A stretch of DNA of 13,911 nucleotides from an uncultured Clostridia bacterium (GTDB taxonomy: Bacteria > Bacillota > Clostridia > TANB77 > CAG-508). Shown here piece after piece: positions 1-6,645 of this stretch (positions are counted from its first letter, which is position 1; every line of letters starts with the position of its first letter). The stretch spans positions 1 to 13,911 of the forward strand of contig CANQMG010000038.1 of the NCBI GenBank assembly GCA_947624925.1. Direction: 5' to 3'. The notes under the pieces were generated by a model, which had not been told where the DNA came from, ran no database searches, and worked only from the letters and a program-made list of their open reading frames with translations. A program made the translations under genes and the position numbers.

Positions 1-570
1 TATGCCATCAGCCCCTGCTTCTTCAGCTGCTTTTGCCGTAATTGTTATATCAGTAACATTTGGAGTTAATTTTACTATTAAAGGTTTACTTGTTAAAACT
101 TTCCTACATGCAGCAGTAACTTTTTTTACTCCATCATATGTTTTTCCAAATTCCATACATCCTGAACATACATTTGGACATGATAAATTCAATTCGACAC
201 CATCAATATCCAATTTATTTAAAATTTCGCAAATATTAACATAGTCCTGTATAGTTCCATCCACTCCACCAAATGCATTTACAATAATAGCTGTATCATA
301 TTCCTTTAAAAATGGTAAATCTGACTCTATAAAATGTTTAACTCCTAAATTTTCAAGTCCTATAGCATTAAGCATACCTGCTGGAGTTTCACATATTCTA
401 GGAGATTTATTTCCAATTTTTGGTTCATATGATACACCTTTAGTTATAACAGCACCTAATTTACTTAAATCGAAAAATTGGCTGTATTCTTTTCCACTTC
501 CAAATGTACCTGATGCAACAGTTACTGGGTTTTTCATTTTTATACCTGCGAAATTTATTTCTGTATTCAT
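1..570 (-). CDS. pyrD: Dihydroorotate dehydrogenase B, catalytic subunit (partial, N-terminal 190 residues)
   Basis: FMN-dependent oxidation of dihydroorotate to orotate, the fourth step of UMP synthesis; class 1B enzymes pass electrons through PyrK to NAD+. The ATG at 570 follows a strong AAGGAGG. Visible family motifs are ASGTFGSG (residues 19-26), KGVS (44-47), TPAGMLNAIGL (62-72), NAFGG (98-102) and NLSCPNV (128-134). Cys131 in the last motif fits the catalytic cysteine of the class 1B family. The frame is open to base 1, so the C-terminal part of the barrel lies outside the window. It starts 32 nt after the pyrK stop, so the two are very likely co-transcribed as pyrK-pyrD. Identity is secure; assignment to class 1B rests on the motif plus the adjacent pyrK. 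Confidence 0.96.
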   Translation of the reverse strand, partial: MNTEINFAGIKMKNPVTVASGTFGSGKEYSQFFDLSKLGAVITKGVSYEPKIGNKSPRICETPAGMLNAIGLENLGVKHFIESDLPFLKEYDTAIIVNAFGGVDGTIQDYVNICEILNKLDIDGVELNLSCPNVCSGCMEFGKTYDGVKKVTAACRKVLTSKPLIVKLTPNVTDITITAKAAEEAGADGI

Positions 571-602
571 AACATTTCCTCCTTATACATAAAATTATTT
601 CT

Positions 603-1388
603 TTATATTTCTATATCTTGAGCATAAAAAACAGGTCCATTTTTACATACATAATTATAGCTGAATTCACCTTCAACAACTTTTGTTTTCTTTACAGCAC
701 ATCCTAAACATACACCTACTCCACAGGCCATTCTTTCTTCTAGTGATACTTGACATGGTATATTTTTTTCAATACTTAATTCTCTTATAGCTTTTAGCAT
801 AGGAAGTGGTCCACAAGAATATATAAAATCTATTTGCTTTTTTTGTAAATCTTTTTTTAATTCATCTATTGCAAATCCACGTACACCATAGCTACCATCA
901 TCTGTTGATATTACAAGTTGATTAGATACCTTTTTAAATTCATCTTCCAAAATTACAGCTTCTTTATTTCTAAAACCTAAATATGTATTTACTTCTGATT
1001 CTCTTAAATTTTTAGCAAGTTCATATAAAGGAAAAACACCTATACCTCCACCAAGAATAGCAACTTTTTTATTTTGTATAATTTTAAAAACTCCATCACC
1101 TATTGGTCCAATTATATCAATTTCGTCTCCAATATTTTTTTTTGATAATATATTAGTTCCATTTCCTTTTATTTGAAAAATAAACTCTATAATTTCTTTT
1201 TGTCTATCTATGTTATATATACTAATTGGTCTTCTTAAAAAAGGATCTATTCCGTTAGAAACTTTTATCTCTAAAAATTGACCTGGTTTAGCAATATCTG
1301 CAATTTCTTTTGATTTTATTCCAAACTTAAATATATTCGGTTTTAATTGTTCTTTTATAATTAATTTAGTTTTAAAATTAAAAATCAT
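603..1388 (-). CDS. pyrK: Dihydroorotate dehydrogenase B, electron-transfer subunit
   Basis: FAD- and [2Fe-2S]-containing subunit that carries electrons from PyrD to NAD+, making dihydroorotate oxidation possible without a quinone. The 261-residue length is normal for the family. The flavin-binding motif RPISIYN is at residues 53-59, the pyridine-nucleotide loop GGGIG at 113-117 and a CGPxPML motif at 192-198. The iron-sulfur ligands are Cys222, Cys227, Cys230 and Cys248, all present. The ATG at 1388 is preceded by AAGGGGG at good spacing. It lies just upstream of pyrD. An extended -10 promoter about 165 nt upstream probably drives both genes. I looked for a PyrR-type anti-terminator or attenuator in the leader and saw none that I can defend. 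Confidence 0.96.
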   Translation of the reverse strand: MIFNFKTKLIIKEQLKPNIFKFGIKSKEIADIAKPGQFLEIKVSNGIDPFLRRPISIYNIDRQKEIIEFIFQIKGNGTNILSKKNIGDEIDIIGPIGDGVFKIIQNKKVAILGGGIGVFPLYELAKNLRESEVNTYLGFRNKEAVILEDEFKKVSNQLVISTDDGSYGVRGFAIDELKKDLQKKQIDFIYSCGPLPMLKAIRELSIEKNIPCQVSLEERMACGVGVCLGCAVKKTKVVEGEFSYNYVCKNGPVFYAQDIEI

Positions 1389-1660
1389 ATTTTTTCCCCC
1401 TTATCTTTATTTAAATTTACATATACTATTAAAAAAGTAAATATATTATCAATTGACTAATGATTATAATAGTAATATCCTTCTTGTTGTTTTGATATAT
1501 CAGCTTTTGATTTTTCTCATTTTATTCGTAAACTGTTTATATTACAACAGATTATATCATATTTGGATTTTTTTACAATATTTTTTTACATATTTCTAAA
1601 TTTACACTATTAAGTTTTTTAGACTAGCGAAAATATTTATTAAATTTGTTCTTTAATATA
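1389..1660. other. Intergenic region and pyrK leader
   Basis: This 272-nt gap between the lipoprotein gene and pyrK holds the proposed pyrK promoter (1551-1578) and a leader of about 155 nt. Just downstream of the promoter on the minus strand there is a weak 5-bp hairpin (CTGTT/AACAG). A second TATAAT on the minus strand at 1468-1463 lacks a recognisable -35 box. No GC-rich terminator for the lipoprotein gene is visible, so some readthrough into pyrK is possible. Confidence 0.5.
1551..1578 (-). promoter_or_regulatory. Candidate sigma-A promoter of pyrKD (extended -10)
   Basis: Read on the minus strand: TTGTAA (1578-1573), a 16-nt spacer and TATAAT (1556-1551), with TGA directly before the -10 box giving an extended TGnTATAAT element. 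The expected start near 1544 gives a leader of about 155 nt. The -10 is a perfect match; the -35 matches at four of six positions. Confidence 0.55.
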
Positions 1661-2536
1661 TTATACAAATTCAATTTCTGTCATTATTGATTTATATTTT
1701 ATATAAAAAAGGTCTAAATCTCTTAAGTCTGCTGAATTTTGCATTTCTTTTATAAGTATATATGTTTTGTTAATATTCAATTGATTTGGATTATTTTGTA
1801 TATCATTTATAATAGTCATAAAATTGTTTTCTGCATCAGTTAGTTTTTCTTTAGTTGCATTCCAATCATTTTTTTGTACCAATGAATATGCTTCAATTAT
1901 ATTATACTTTGTTTTAGTTACATTAATTTTATCATTATCTGAAAATGCTTCTAGATATTTTGGTAAATAGGAATATAATATAGTAAGTTTATCTATTGAT
2001 TGTGCTTTATCCTCATTTTTTATAGCAACTATTGTTTCATCTAATGTTTTTTCAAAATCTATTATATCGGTGTTATTTACTTTAACCTTATATAAATCTA
2101 ATACGATACTAGACCACGAAGTATACAAATTTTCAACATTTGTTTTTAATGTTGTCCAATCTGGTTCTCTATTGCTGTTTAAAATATTTGAAGCTTTTAC
2201 TTCGGTTTTCACAGTAGGCTTTTTATCTTGTATTGATGTTTCTCCTCCTGTGTCACTTGAACCTGCACTGCTTGCCTGGTCTGCTCCTGAGCTTGCACTT
2301 TCTTTACTATCTTTACTATTTTTTTCTACTTCTTCTGTTATAACTCCATAATCTGTTAATGTTATATTATTAAGTAAATTAAGCATACCAACTATTTTCT
2401 GGTCTAAAAATTTTACTTGTTGATTTGTTTTTTCATTTAAGTTATCTTCTTTATTATTTGAACAACCAGTTAGTACAAAAATTAAAGTAAAAAAGATTAT
2501 TGTCAAAATTATATTTTTATATATGTTCTTTTTCAT
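1661..2536 (-). CDS. Putative lipoprotein, unknown family
   Basis: 291 residues. The N-terminus is a clear lipoprotein signal: Lys-rich start, hydrophobic stretch at about 8-22 and lipobox LTGC with Cys25 as the lipidated residue, so the protein should be anchored on the outer face of the membrane. A low-complexity linker rich in Ser, Ala, Gly and Asp (about 74-103) separates the N-terminal segment from a mostly helical C-terminal region (about 120-291) rich in Asn, Lys and Thr. No catalytic motif or known domain is recognised. The DNA coding for the linker is visibly more GC-rich than its surroundings. The ATG at 2536 follows a GGAG at 8 nt. It is divergent from the small gene at 2646. A TTGACA is present upstream on the minus strand (2578-2573), but its best -10 would put the start on top of the ribosome binding site. 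Confidence 0.8.
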   Translation of the reverse strand: MKKNIYKNIILTIIFFTLIFVLTGCSNNKEDNLNEKTNQQVKFLDQKIVGMLNLLNNITLTDYGVITEEVEKNSKDSKESASSGADQASSAGSSDTGGETSIQDKKPTVKTEVKASNILNSNREPDWTTLKTNVENLYTSWSSIVLDLYKVKVNNTDIIDFEKTLDETIVAIKNEDKAQSIDKLTILYSYLPKYLEAFSDNDKINVTKTKYNIIEAYSLVQKNDWNATKEKLTDAENNFMTIINDIQNNPNQLNINKTYILIKEMQNSADLRDLDLFYIKYKSIMTEIEFV

Positions 2537-2645
2537 TTTTTAAACTCCATTCATAATTTCTTAATAATATTATGTCAATAAAATTACCTTTTATTCTCTC
2601 GTATATATGTATAATAAAAATATAATAATATAATTAGGTGATAAC

Positions 2646-2930
2646 ATGAATAACTATGCTGTAAATTTATATAGTGATAAAAAAGATGAAATTAAAAATT
2701 TTTTAGAATCTTTTTATTGTGATGACATAATTCTAAATAATGAATTTAAATGGGAAAAAAGCTATCAAAATCCAATCGATTTAATAGATATTATTGGGGT
2801 TTTTATTGAAAATAATGAAAAGTATAAAATAAATATGTGGGTAAGTATTGATAATGGTGTTTTTATAAATATAAATGATAATAATGCAAATGATGTAATT
2901 AAATACATCTATGAAAGATTTCCATATTAA
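2646..2930 (+). CDS. Small conserved-looking hypothetical protein
   Basis: 94 residues, acidic, rich in Asn, Asp and Ile, without signal peptide or membrane segment, so probably cytoplasmic. The ATG at 2646 has a well placed TAGGTGAT binding site and the gene ends at a strong hairpin, which supports it as a real single-gene unit. The pattern of alternating hydrophobic and polar residues with aromatic positions (Tyr4, Phe19, Phe23, Trp36, Trp62) suggests a compact alpha/beta fold. I do not recognise the family and give no function. It stands alone on the plus strand between two minus-strand genes. Confidence 0.75.
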   Translation: MNNYAVNLYSDKKDEIKNFLESFYCDDIILNNEFKWEKSYQNPIDLIDIIGVFIENNEKYKINMWVSIDNGVFININDNNANDVIKYIYERFPY

Positions 2931-2931
2931 G

Positions 2932-2957
2932 TTAGAGCAGAAAAATTTCTGCTCTAA
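2932..2957. terminator. Hairpin between convergent genes
   Basis: Perfect inverted repeat with 12-nt arms (TTAGAGCAGAAA and its complement) separated by 2 nt, realistically an 11-bp stem with a tetraloop. It begins just after the stop of the 94-residue gene. On the plus strand it is followed by a moderately T-rich run. Its right arm overlaps the TAG stop of the zinc-ribbon gene coming from the other side, so it can serve as a terminator for the plus gene and possibly both. Confidence 0.7.
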
Positions 2958-3412
2958 TTATTATCATTATTATTACCTTTATCTTCGTTTTTTACTTCTT
3001 CTTTATCATCATCTTGTTTTTCATTTATTATTTTACTACTTGGTTCATCCTTTTGTTCATATCCACAATTTGGACAATATTTTACATCTATGTCAATTTC
3101 ACTAAAACAATTTTTACATTGTTTTCTTTCTTTTAAGTTTAATATTTGCATTCTATAATCTTCGATTTCTGAAGATAGCTTATCTATAGATGAACAATAA
3201 TCTTGTATATCTTCTTTAATATTTATGTCTTCTTCTCTTACATGTTTTTGATATACTATTTTACCTATTTCTTCATATAAGTCCTCTATTTTAGATTTAT
3301 TTTCATTTATTTTCATTTTTAATTTTGCTTCTTTTGCAATTTTTCCAGTTTTTTCAGCTGTATATTTGTAAGTTTCACTAGCTACATTACTCAATTTATT
3401 TAAAAAATCCAT
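2954..3412 (-). CDS. Coiled-coil protein with C-terminal zinc ribbon
   Basis: 152 residues. A helical, Lys/Glu-rich region (about 18-96) with heptad-like spacing predicts a coiled coil. It is followed by a four-cysteine zinc ribbon, Cys99-x2-Cys102 and Cys113-x2-Cys116 (CPNCG), and a very acidic, Asn-rich tail ending in a run of Asn and Asp. No signal peptide or membrane helix. Proteins of this layout are common in clostridia and are usually annotated only as zinc-ribbon proteins; I assign no function. The ATG at 3412 has GGAGGG at 7 nt. It lies 85 nt downstream of plsY on the same strand and may be read through from that operon, though the gap is AT-rich and could hold its own start. Confidence 0.8.
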   Translation of the reverse strand: MDFLNKLSNVASETYKYTAEKTGKIAKEAKLKMKINENKSKIEDLYEEIGKIVYQKHVREEDINIKEDIQDYCSSIDKLSSEIEDYRMQILNLKERKQCKNCFSEIDIDVKYCPNCGYEQKDEPSSKIINEKQDDDKEEVKNEDKGNNNDNN

Positions 3413-3497
3413 TTTTTCCCTCCAATTTTAAATAATTTTAATTTTATATAAATTATTTATATAATTATTCTTTTCTAAAAAAAATTTTATATTCATT

Positions 3498-4136
3498 TTA
3501 TTTTTTAAAGCTTATTCTATTTTCAGTACCATTCATCAATCTTTTTATATTTTCTCTATGGTTAAAGCAAATTAATATTCCAAGTAGTACACTAAATATA
3601 AAATATTTTCCTTCACATATAAAATGCTCATTATTAAGAAAAAGTGTTAAAACAGGAAATAAAATTGCAGCTGCAATTGACCCAACTGATACCATTCTAG
3701 TAAGAGCAATTAAAACAAGAGCAAATACTAAACATATTAATCCAATTTGCCAATTTATAACTAATAGAACACCTAGTGAAGTAGCAATTCCTTTTCCTCC
3801 TTTGAATTTAAAAAATATTGGAAAAGTATGCCCTAATATAACTAATAAAGCGGCAAGTTCAACTAATATATAGTTTTCCACACTTACATCAAAATAATTA
3901 CTTGCTATATTTCCTATAAAAATTGCTAAAAGCACTGCAACTACTCCTTTTAGAATATCGCATATTAATGTTATTGCTGCGGCTTTTTTTCCAACAGTTC
4001 TAAGCATATTGGTAGTTCCAGCATTTCCGCTTCCCTTTTCCCTTACATCAAATCCTGCCATTTTTTTACTTAATATTACTGAAAAATTTATGCTACCTAT
4101 TAAATAAGCTATTATTGCTACAATTATATAAACCAT
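3498..4136 (-). CDS. plsY: Acyl-phosphate:glycerol-3-phosphate acyltransferase PlsY
   Basis: Integral membrane enzyme that transfers the acyl group from acyl-phosphate (made by PlsX) to glycerol 3-phosphate, the first acylation in phospholipid synthesis. All three conserved cytosolic motifs are present: GSGNAGTTN (residues 35-43), GHTFPIFFKFKGGKG (102-116) and NHRENIKRLMNGTE (192-205). Hydrophobic segments lie near 1-22, 54-75, 88-105, 118-146 and 150-190, as expected. The 212-residue length is normal. The ATG at 4136 has an AGGAGG in the 15-nt gap after der, so der-plsY is an operon. In many clostridia gpsA follows plsY; here a zinc-ribbon gene follows instead. Its GSG motif uses AGC GGA with no extra base, a useful control for the broken GSG motif in spoIIIAA. 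Confidence 0.96.
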   Translation of the reverse strand: MVYIIVAIIAYLIGSINFSVILSKKMAGFDVREKGSGNAGTTNMLRTVGKKAAAITLICDILKGVVAVLLAIFIGNIASNYFDVSVENYILVELAALLVILGHTFPIFFKFKGGKGIATSLGVLLVINWQIGLICLVFALVLIALTRMVSVGSIAAAILFPVLTLFLNNEHFICEGKYFIFSVLLGILICFNHRENIKRLMNGTENRISFKK

Positions 4137-4151
4137 ATTTACTTCCTCCTT

Positions 4152-5481
4152 TTATACATCTTTTTCTAGTTTTTCTCGTACTATTATTCTGATTGGAGTT
4201 CCAATCATTCCAAATTCTTTTCTTATTTGATTTATTAAGTATCTCTCATATGAGAAATGAAATAATTCTTTGTCATTTACAAAAACAACAAATGTTGGTG
4301 GTTTTGTAGAAGCTTGAGTCATATAATAAATTTTTAATCTTCTTCCTTTATCTGTTGGAGGCTGAACAATTGCAATTGCTTCATTTAAAACCTGATTAAT
4401 CATTGATGTAGAAATTCTTAAAGCATTTTGACTTGCTACTGAGTTTATTAATTCATATAGTTTATTAACTCTTTGACCTGTTTTTGCTGATATAAATATT
4501 ATTGGAGCATATGTTAAATATGCTAATTTATTGTAAATATCTTTTTTAAATTTTTCAGTTGTGTTATTATCTTTTTCTATTTCATCCCATTTATTTACAA
4601 CTAAAATAATACCTTTTCCTGCTTCATGAGCTTCTCCCGCAATTTTTGCATCTTGATCTGTAACTCCTTCTGTAGCATCAATCATCATCAAACATACATC
4701 AGATCTTTCTATAGCAAGTATTGTTCTCATAATGCTAAATTTTTCTATACTCTCTTTAACTTTATTCTTTTTCCTAACCCCAGCAGTATCTATAAAGACA
4801 TATTTACCAAATTTATTTTCAAATTTTGAATCTATAGCATCTCTAGTAGTTCCGGGCAATATCACTTACAATTAATCTTTCTTCTCCTAATATCCTATTA
4901 ATTAAAGACGATTTACCTACATTTGGTTTTCCAATAACAGCTACTTTTATTATTTCTTCATCGTCACTTCCTTGTGTTTTATCTGGAAGTAGATTATATA
5001 TTTCGTCTAAAACATCTCCTATACCCTTTGCATTTGCTGCAGATACAGGATATGGCTGTCCAAGGCCTAAATTATAGAATTCATATATATCATCTGATTC
5101 TTTTCCAAAATTATCTGCCTTGTTACATACAAGTACTATTGGCTTTTTAGATTTTTTTAATATTAAAGCTATATCTTTATCAGATGCAGTAACACCTTGT
5201 TTCATATCTGTCATAAATAATATTACATCTGCTATATTAATAGCTATTGTCGCTTGTTTTCTCATTTGGTTTATTATAATATCATCCGATTCTTCCTCTA
5301 TACCAGCTGTATCAATTAATGTAAATTCTTTATCTCTCCAACTTGTATCTGCATATATTCTATCTCTAGTTACACCAGGTGTATCTTCTACTATTGATAA
5401 TCTAGTACCTATTATATAATTAAAAAATGTAGATTTACCAACATTTGGTTTTCCTACTATTGCAACTATTGGTTTATCCAT
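4152..5481 (-). CDS. der: Ribosome-assembly GTPase Der (EngA), interrupted by a +1 frameshift at a CGG codon
   Basis: Tandem-G-domain GTPase needed for 50S subunit maturation and essential in the bacteria tested. The first G domain has GKPNVGKST (10-18), DTAG (57-60) and NKAD (120-123). The second has GKPNVGKSS (184-192), DTAG (231-234) and NKWD (296-299), followed by the C-terminal KH-like domain. The reading frame is broken: from the ATG at 5481 the frame reads Ile208-Ala209 (GCC), then CGG (4854-4852), and stops three codons later at TAG 4845-4843. Skipping the C of CGG gives GGA and the expected SDIAGTTRD switch I sequence, then an open frame to the TAA at 4152. Corrected length is 442 residues, near the usual 436. 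The ATG at 5481 is chosen over a TTG at 5487, which is too close to AAAGGA. It lies 24 nt after the dCMP deaminase gene and 15 nt before plsY. Confidence 0.93.
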
Positions 5482-5505
5482 TATCAAAATCCTTTCTGCT
5501 TAATA

Positions 5506-6003
5506 TTAATATGTTACAATTCCCTCAAGTAGGTCGTCATTTTTTATCCATTCTTTAACATCGACCTCAATATATTCTTTTTTGTTTTTTCTAACAATAA
5601 CATTGCTTATACCTGAATTTATTATCATCTTTCTGCACATTTGGCAAGACATTGCTCCTTCTTCATATTCTTTTGTATCTTTTCTTTTTCCTACTAAATA
5701 CATAGAAGAACCTATCATATCTTTTCTTGCTGCACTAATAATTGCATTTTGCTCTGCATGTACACTTCTACAGGCATCATGTCCTCCATGATGAATATCA
5801 GGATAAATTTTCTTTTTACAACAATACCCTAAATCTATGCAGTTTATCCTTCCTCTAGGTGCTCCACTATATCCTGTTGATATAATCTCATCATTTTTTA
5901 CAATTATACATCCATAATCTTTTCTTAAGCACGTACCTCTTTCTGCAACGGTCTCAGCAATGTCTAAGTAATAATTAATCTTATCAACTCTTTTTTTAGG
6001 CAT
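5506..6003 (-). CDS. comEB: Deoxycytidylate (dCMP) deaminase family protein
   Basis: Zinc-dependent deaminase of the CMP/dCMP family, expected to convert dCMP to dUMP and so supply the dTMP pathway. The active-site signature HAE is at residues 82-84 (His82 ligand, Glu84 proton shuttle) and the paired cysteine ligands are Cys120 and Cys123 in SCQMC. A GxPRG-like substrate loop (GAPRGRINC, 47-55) and a Cys/His-rich insert around 60-78 match the dCMP deaminase branch rather than cytidine deaminase. 165 residues is normal. The ATG at 6003 follows AAAGGAGA. It has its own extended -10 promoter and is first in a likely operon with der and plsY. The comEB name follows the Bacillus homologue; no competence genes are nearby. 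Confidence 0.92.
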   Translation of the reverse strand: MPKKRVDKINYYLDIAETVAERGTCLRKDYGCIIVKNDEIISTGYSGAPRGRINCIDLGYCCKKKIYPDIHHGGHDACRSVHAEQNAIISAARKDMIGSSMYLVGKRKDTKEYEEGAMSCQMCRKMIINSGISNVIVRKNKKEYIEVDVKEWIKNDDLLEGIVTY

Positions 6004-6024
6004 TGTAATCTCCTTTCATTACGT

Positions 6025-6052
6025 ATTATATCACAAAAAATAAATTATTCAA
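6025..6052 (-). promoter_or_regulatory. Candidate sigma-A promoter of the comEB-der-plsY operon
   Basis: On the minus strand: TTGAAT (6052-6047), 16-nt spacer and TATAAT (6030-6025) with TGA immediately upstream (extended -10). The predicted start near 6018 gives a short leader of about 15 nt that just contains the AAAGGAGA ribosome binding site. Confidence 0.6.
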
Positions 6053-6054
6053 AT

Positions 6055-6112
6055 ATAATTATCTTATTTTATATAAAAGTATTACTAAAATTTTATATTG
6101 TAAGATAATTAT
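6055..6112. repeat. Nested inverted repeat (58 nt) in the comEB/rpmF divergent region
   Basis: Outer arms of 12 nt, ATAATTATCTTA (6055-6066) and its exact complement (6101-6112), enclose inner arms of 8 nt, ATATAAAA (6071-6078) and TTTTATAT (6091-6098), with a 12-nt loop. The two stems are separated only by a small internal loop. It lies between the comEB promoter and the rpmF promoter. It has no GC-rich core or T tail typical of a terminator. Confidence 0.65.
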
Positions 6113-6153
6113 GTTAGCTTGCTTAGTGTCAGAAATGAATCTCACATATACAG

Positions 6154-6191
6154 ACTTTGTCAATAATTTTGTTTTGATGTATTGACAAAGT
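6154..6191. promoter_or_regulatory. 12-bp inverted repeat covering the rpmF -35 box
   Basis: ACTTTGTCAATA (6154-6165) and its exact complement TATTGACAAAGT (6180-6191) are separated by 14 nt. The right arm contains the TTGACA of the rpmF promoter, so a dimeric regulator bound here would compete with RNA polymerase. The left arm contains TTGACA on the minus strand, but no good -10 lies at the right distance from it, so a mirror-image promoter is less likely than an operator. Confidence 0.5.
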
Positions 6192-6210
6192 ACCAAAAAA
6201 ATTGTATACT
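6182..6210 (+). promoter_or_regulatory. Sigma-A promoter of rpmF
   Basis: TTGACA (6182-6187, perfect), exactly 17 nt spacer, TATACT (6205-6210, five of six). The predicted start near 6217 leaves a leader of about 70 nt. It is the best-matching housekeeping promoter in the window and fits a highly expressed ribosomal protein gene. Confidence 0.8.
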
Positions 6211-6289
6211 TTTATAGTGACTTCAATAAAGTAATAAATTTTAATAGATATATACATATCTTTTCGTAATACAAGGGAGGGATTTACAT

Positions 6290-6478
6290 ATGGCACAACC
6301 AAAAAGAAGATGGTCAAAAGCTAGAACACATTTAAAAAGATCTACATGGAAATTAGATAAACCAAGCATTGCTACTTGTCCACATTGTCATGAACCAGTT
6401 CAACCACACAGAGTTTGCTCTAATTGTGGTTACTATAATGGAAAAGAAGTTATGACTGTAAAAAAAGATGAAGAATAA
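6290..6478 (+). CDS. rpmF: 50S ribosomal protein L32, zinc-binding form
   Basis: 62-residue large-subunit ribosomal protein. It opens with the conserved AQPKRRWSKARTH segment and has an intact zinc knuckle: Cys30-x2-Cys33 and Cys43-x2-Cys46, i.e. the cysteine-plus version rather than the zinc-independent paralogue. The ATG at 6290 is preceded by GGGAGGG at 8 nt. The gene stands alone, with its own strong promoter and a GC-rich terminator. The usual neighbours yceD (DUF177) upstream and plsX/fab genes downstream are absent here. The inverted repeat over its -35 box suggests regulated transcription. Confidence 0.96.
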   Translation: MAQPKRRWSKARTHLKRSTWKLDKPSIATCPHCHEPVQPHRVCSNCGYYNGKEVMTVKKDEE

Positions 6479-6491
6479 AATTTAAATATTT

Positions 6492-6520
6492 GGCAGACTT
6501 ATGTCTGCCTTTTTCTTTTT
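6492..6520 (+). terminator. Rho-independent terminator of rpmF
   Basis: Stem GGCAGAC (6492-6498), loop TTAT, complementary arm GTCTGCC (6503-6509), then a T-rich tail interrupted by one C. A textbook intrinsic terminator 13 nt after the rpmF stop. Confidence 0.92.
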
Positions 6521-6526
6521 TATCTA

Positions 6527-6641
6527 TCTCCGAAATTCTTATTAGATAATAATGCTACAAGCGCTATTGCCTATGAGATTTTCTCCTTTTTAGTCGAAAG
6601 CTCAAATCGGCAAGGACAAAGAGCGCCTAGGCGCTTTGTTC
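6527..6641 (+). repeat. Structured intergenic repeat, copy 1
   Basis: 115-nt element sharing about nine in ten bases with 8492-8605, same orientation. It begins TCTCCGAAATT and ends in a GC-rich palindrome, AGCGCCTAGGCGCT (6622-6635), flanked by partly complementary GACAAAG/CTTTGTT. Between these lies a second hairpin: TTGCC..GAG.TTTC pairs with GAAA.CTC..GGCAA. It sits after the rpmF terminator and before the rnhA stop, i.e. between convergent genes. The GC-rich hairpin may help end rnhA or rpmF transcripts. I do not match it to a known RNA family. Confidence 0.75.
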
Positions 6642-6645
6642 TAGA

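Noticed and set aside
1389..1550. PyrR-type attenuator or pyrimidine riboswitch in the pyrK leader
   Set aside because: No PyrR binding loop, no competing terminator hairpin and no T tail could be found in the leader.
2573..2578. TTGACA upstream of the lipoprotein gene as its promoter
   Set aside because: The only -10 at 17 nt is TATGAA, and the start would fall on the ribosome binding site; too weak to list as a feature.
4152..4865. Separate gene for the C-terminal part of Der starting near 4865
   Set aside because: The upstream residues before GTTRD do not belong to the family, no ribosome binding site is at the right distance, and a half G domain makes no sense alone. One interrupted der fits better.
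5482..5487. TTG start two codons upstream of the der ATG
   Set aside because: Only 2 nt separate it from AAAGGA, whereas the ATG at 5481 has an 8-nt spacing and matches family N-termini.
6154..6165. Mirror-image promoter on the minus strand from the left arm of the inverted repeat
   Set aside because: TTGACA is perfect, but the sequence 16-18 nt further on (best ATTCAT) is a poor -10, and comEB already has a better promoter closer in.
6527..6641. T-box, c-di-GMP or other known riboswitch in the structured repeat
   Set aside because: None of the conserved sequence cores is present, and both copies lie downstream of genes rather than upstream.
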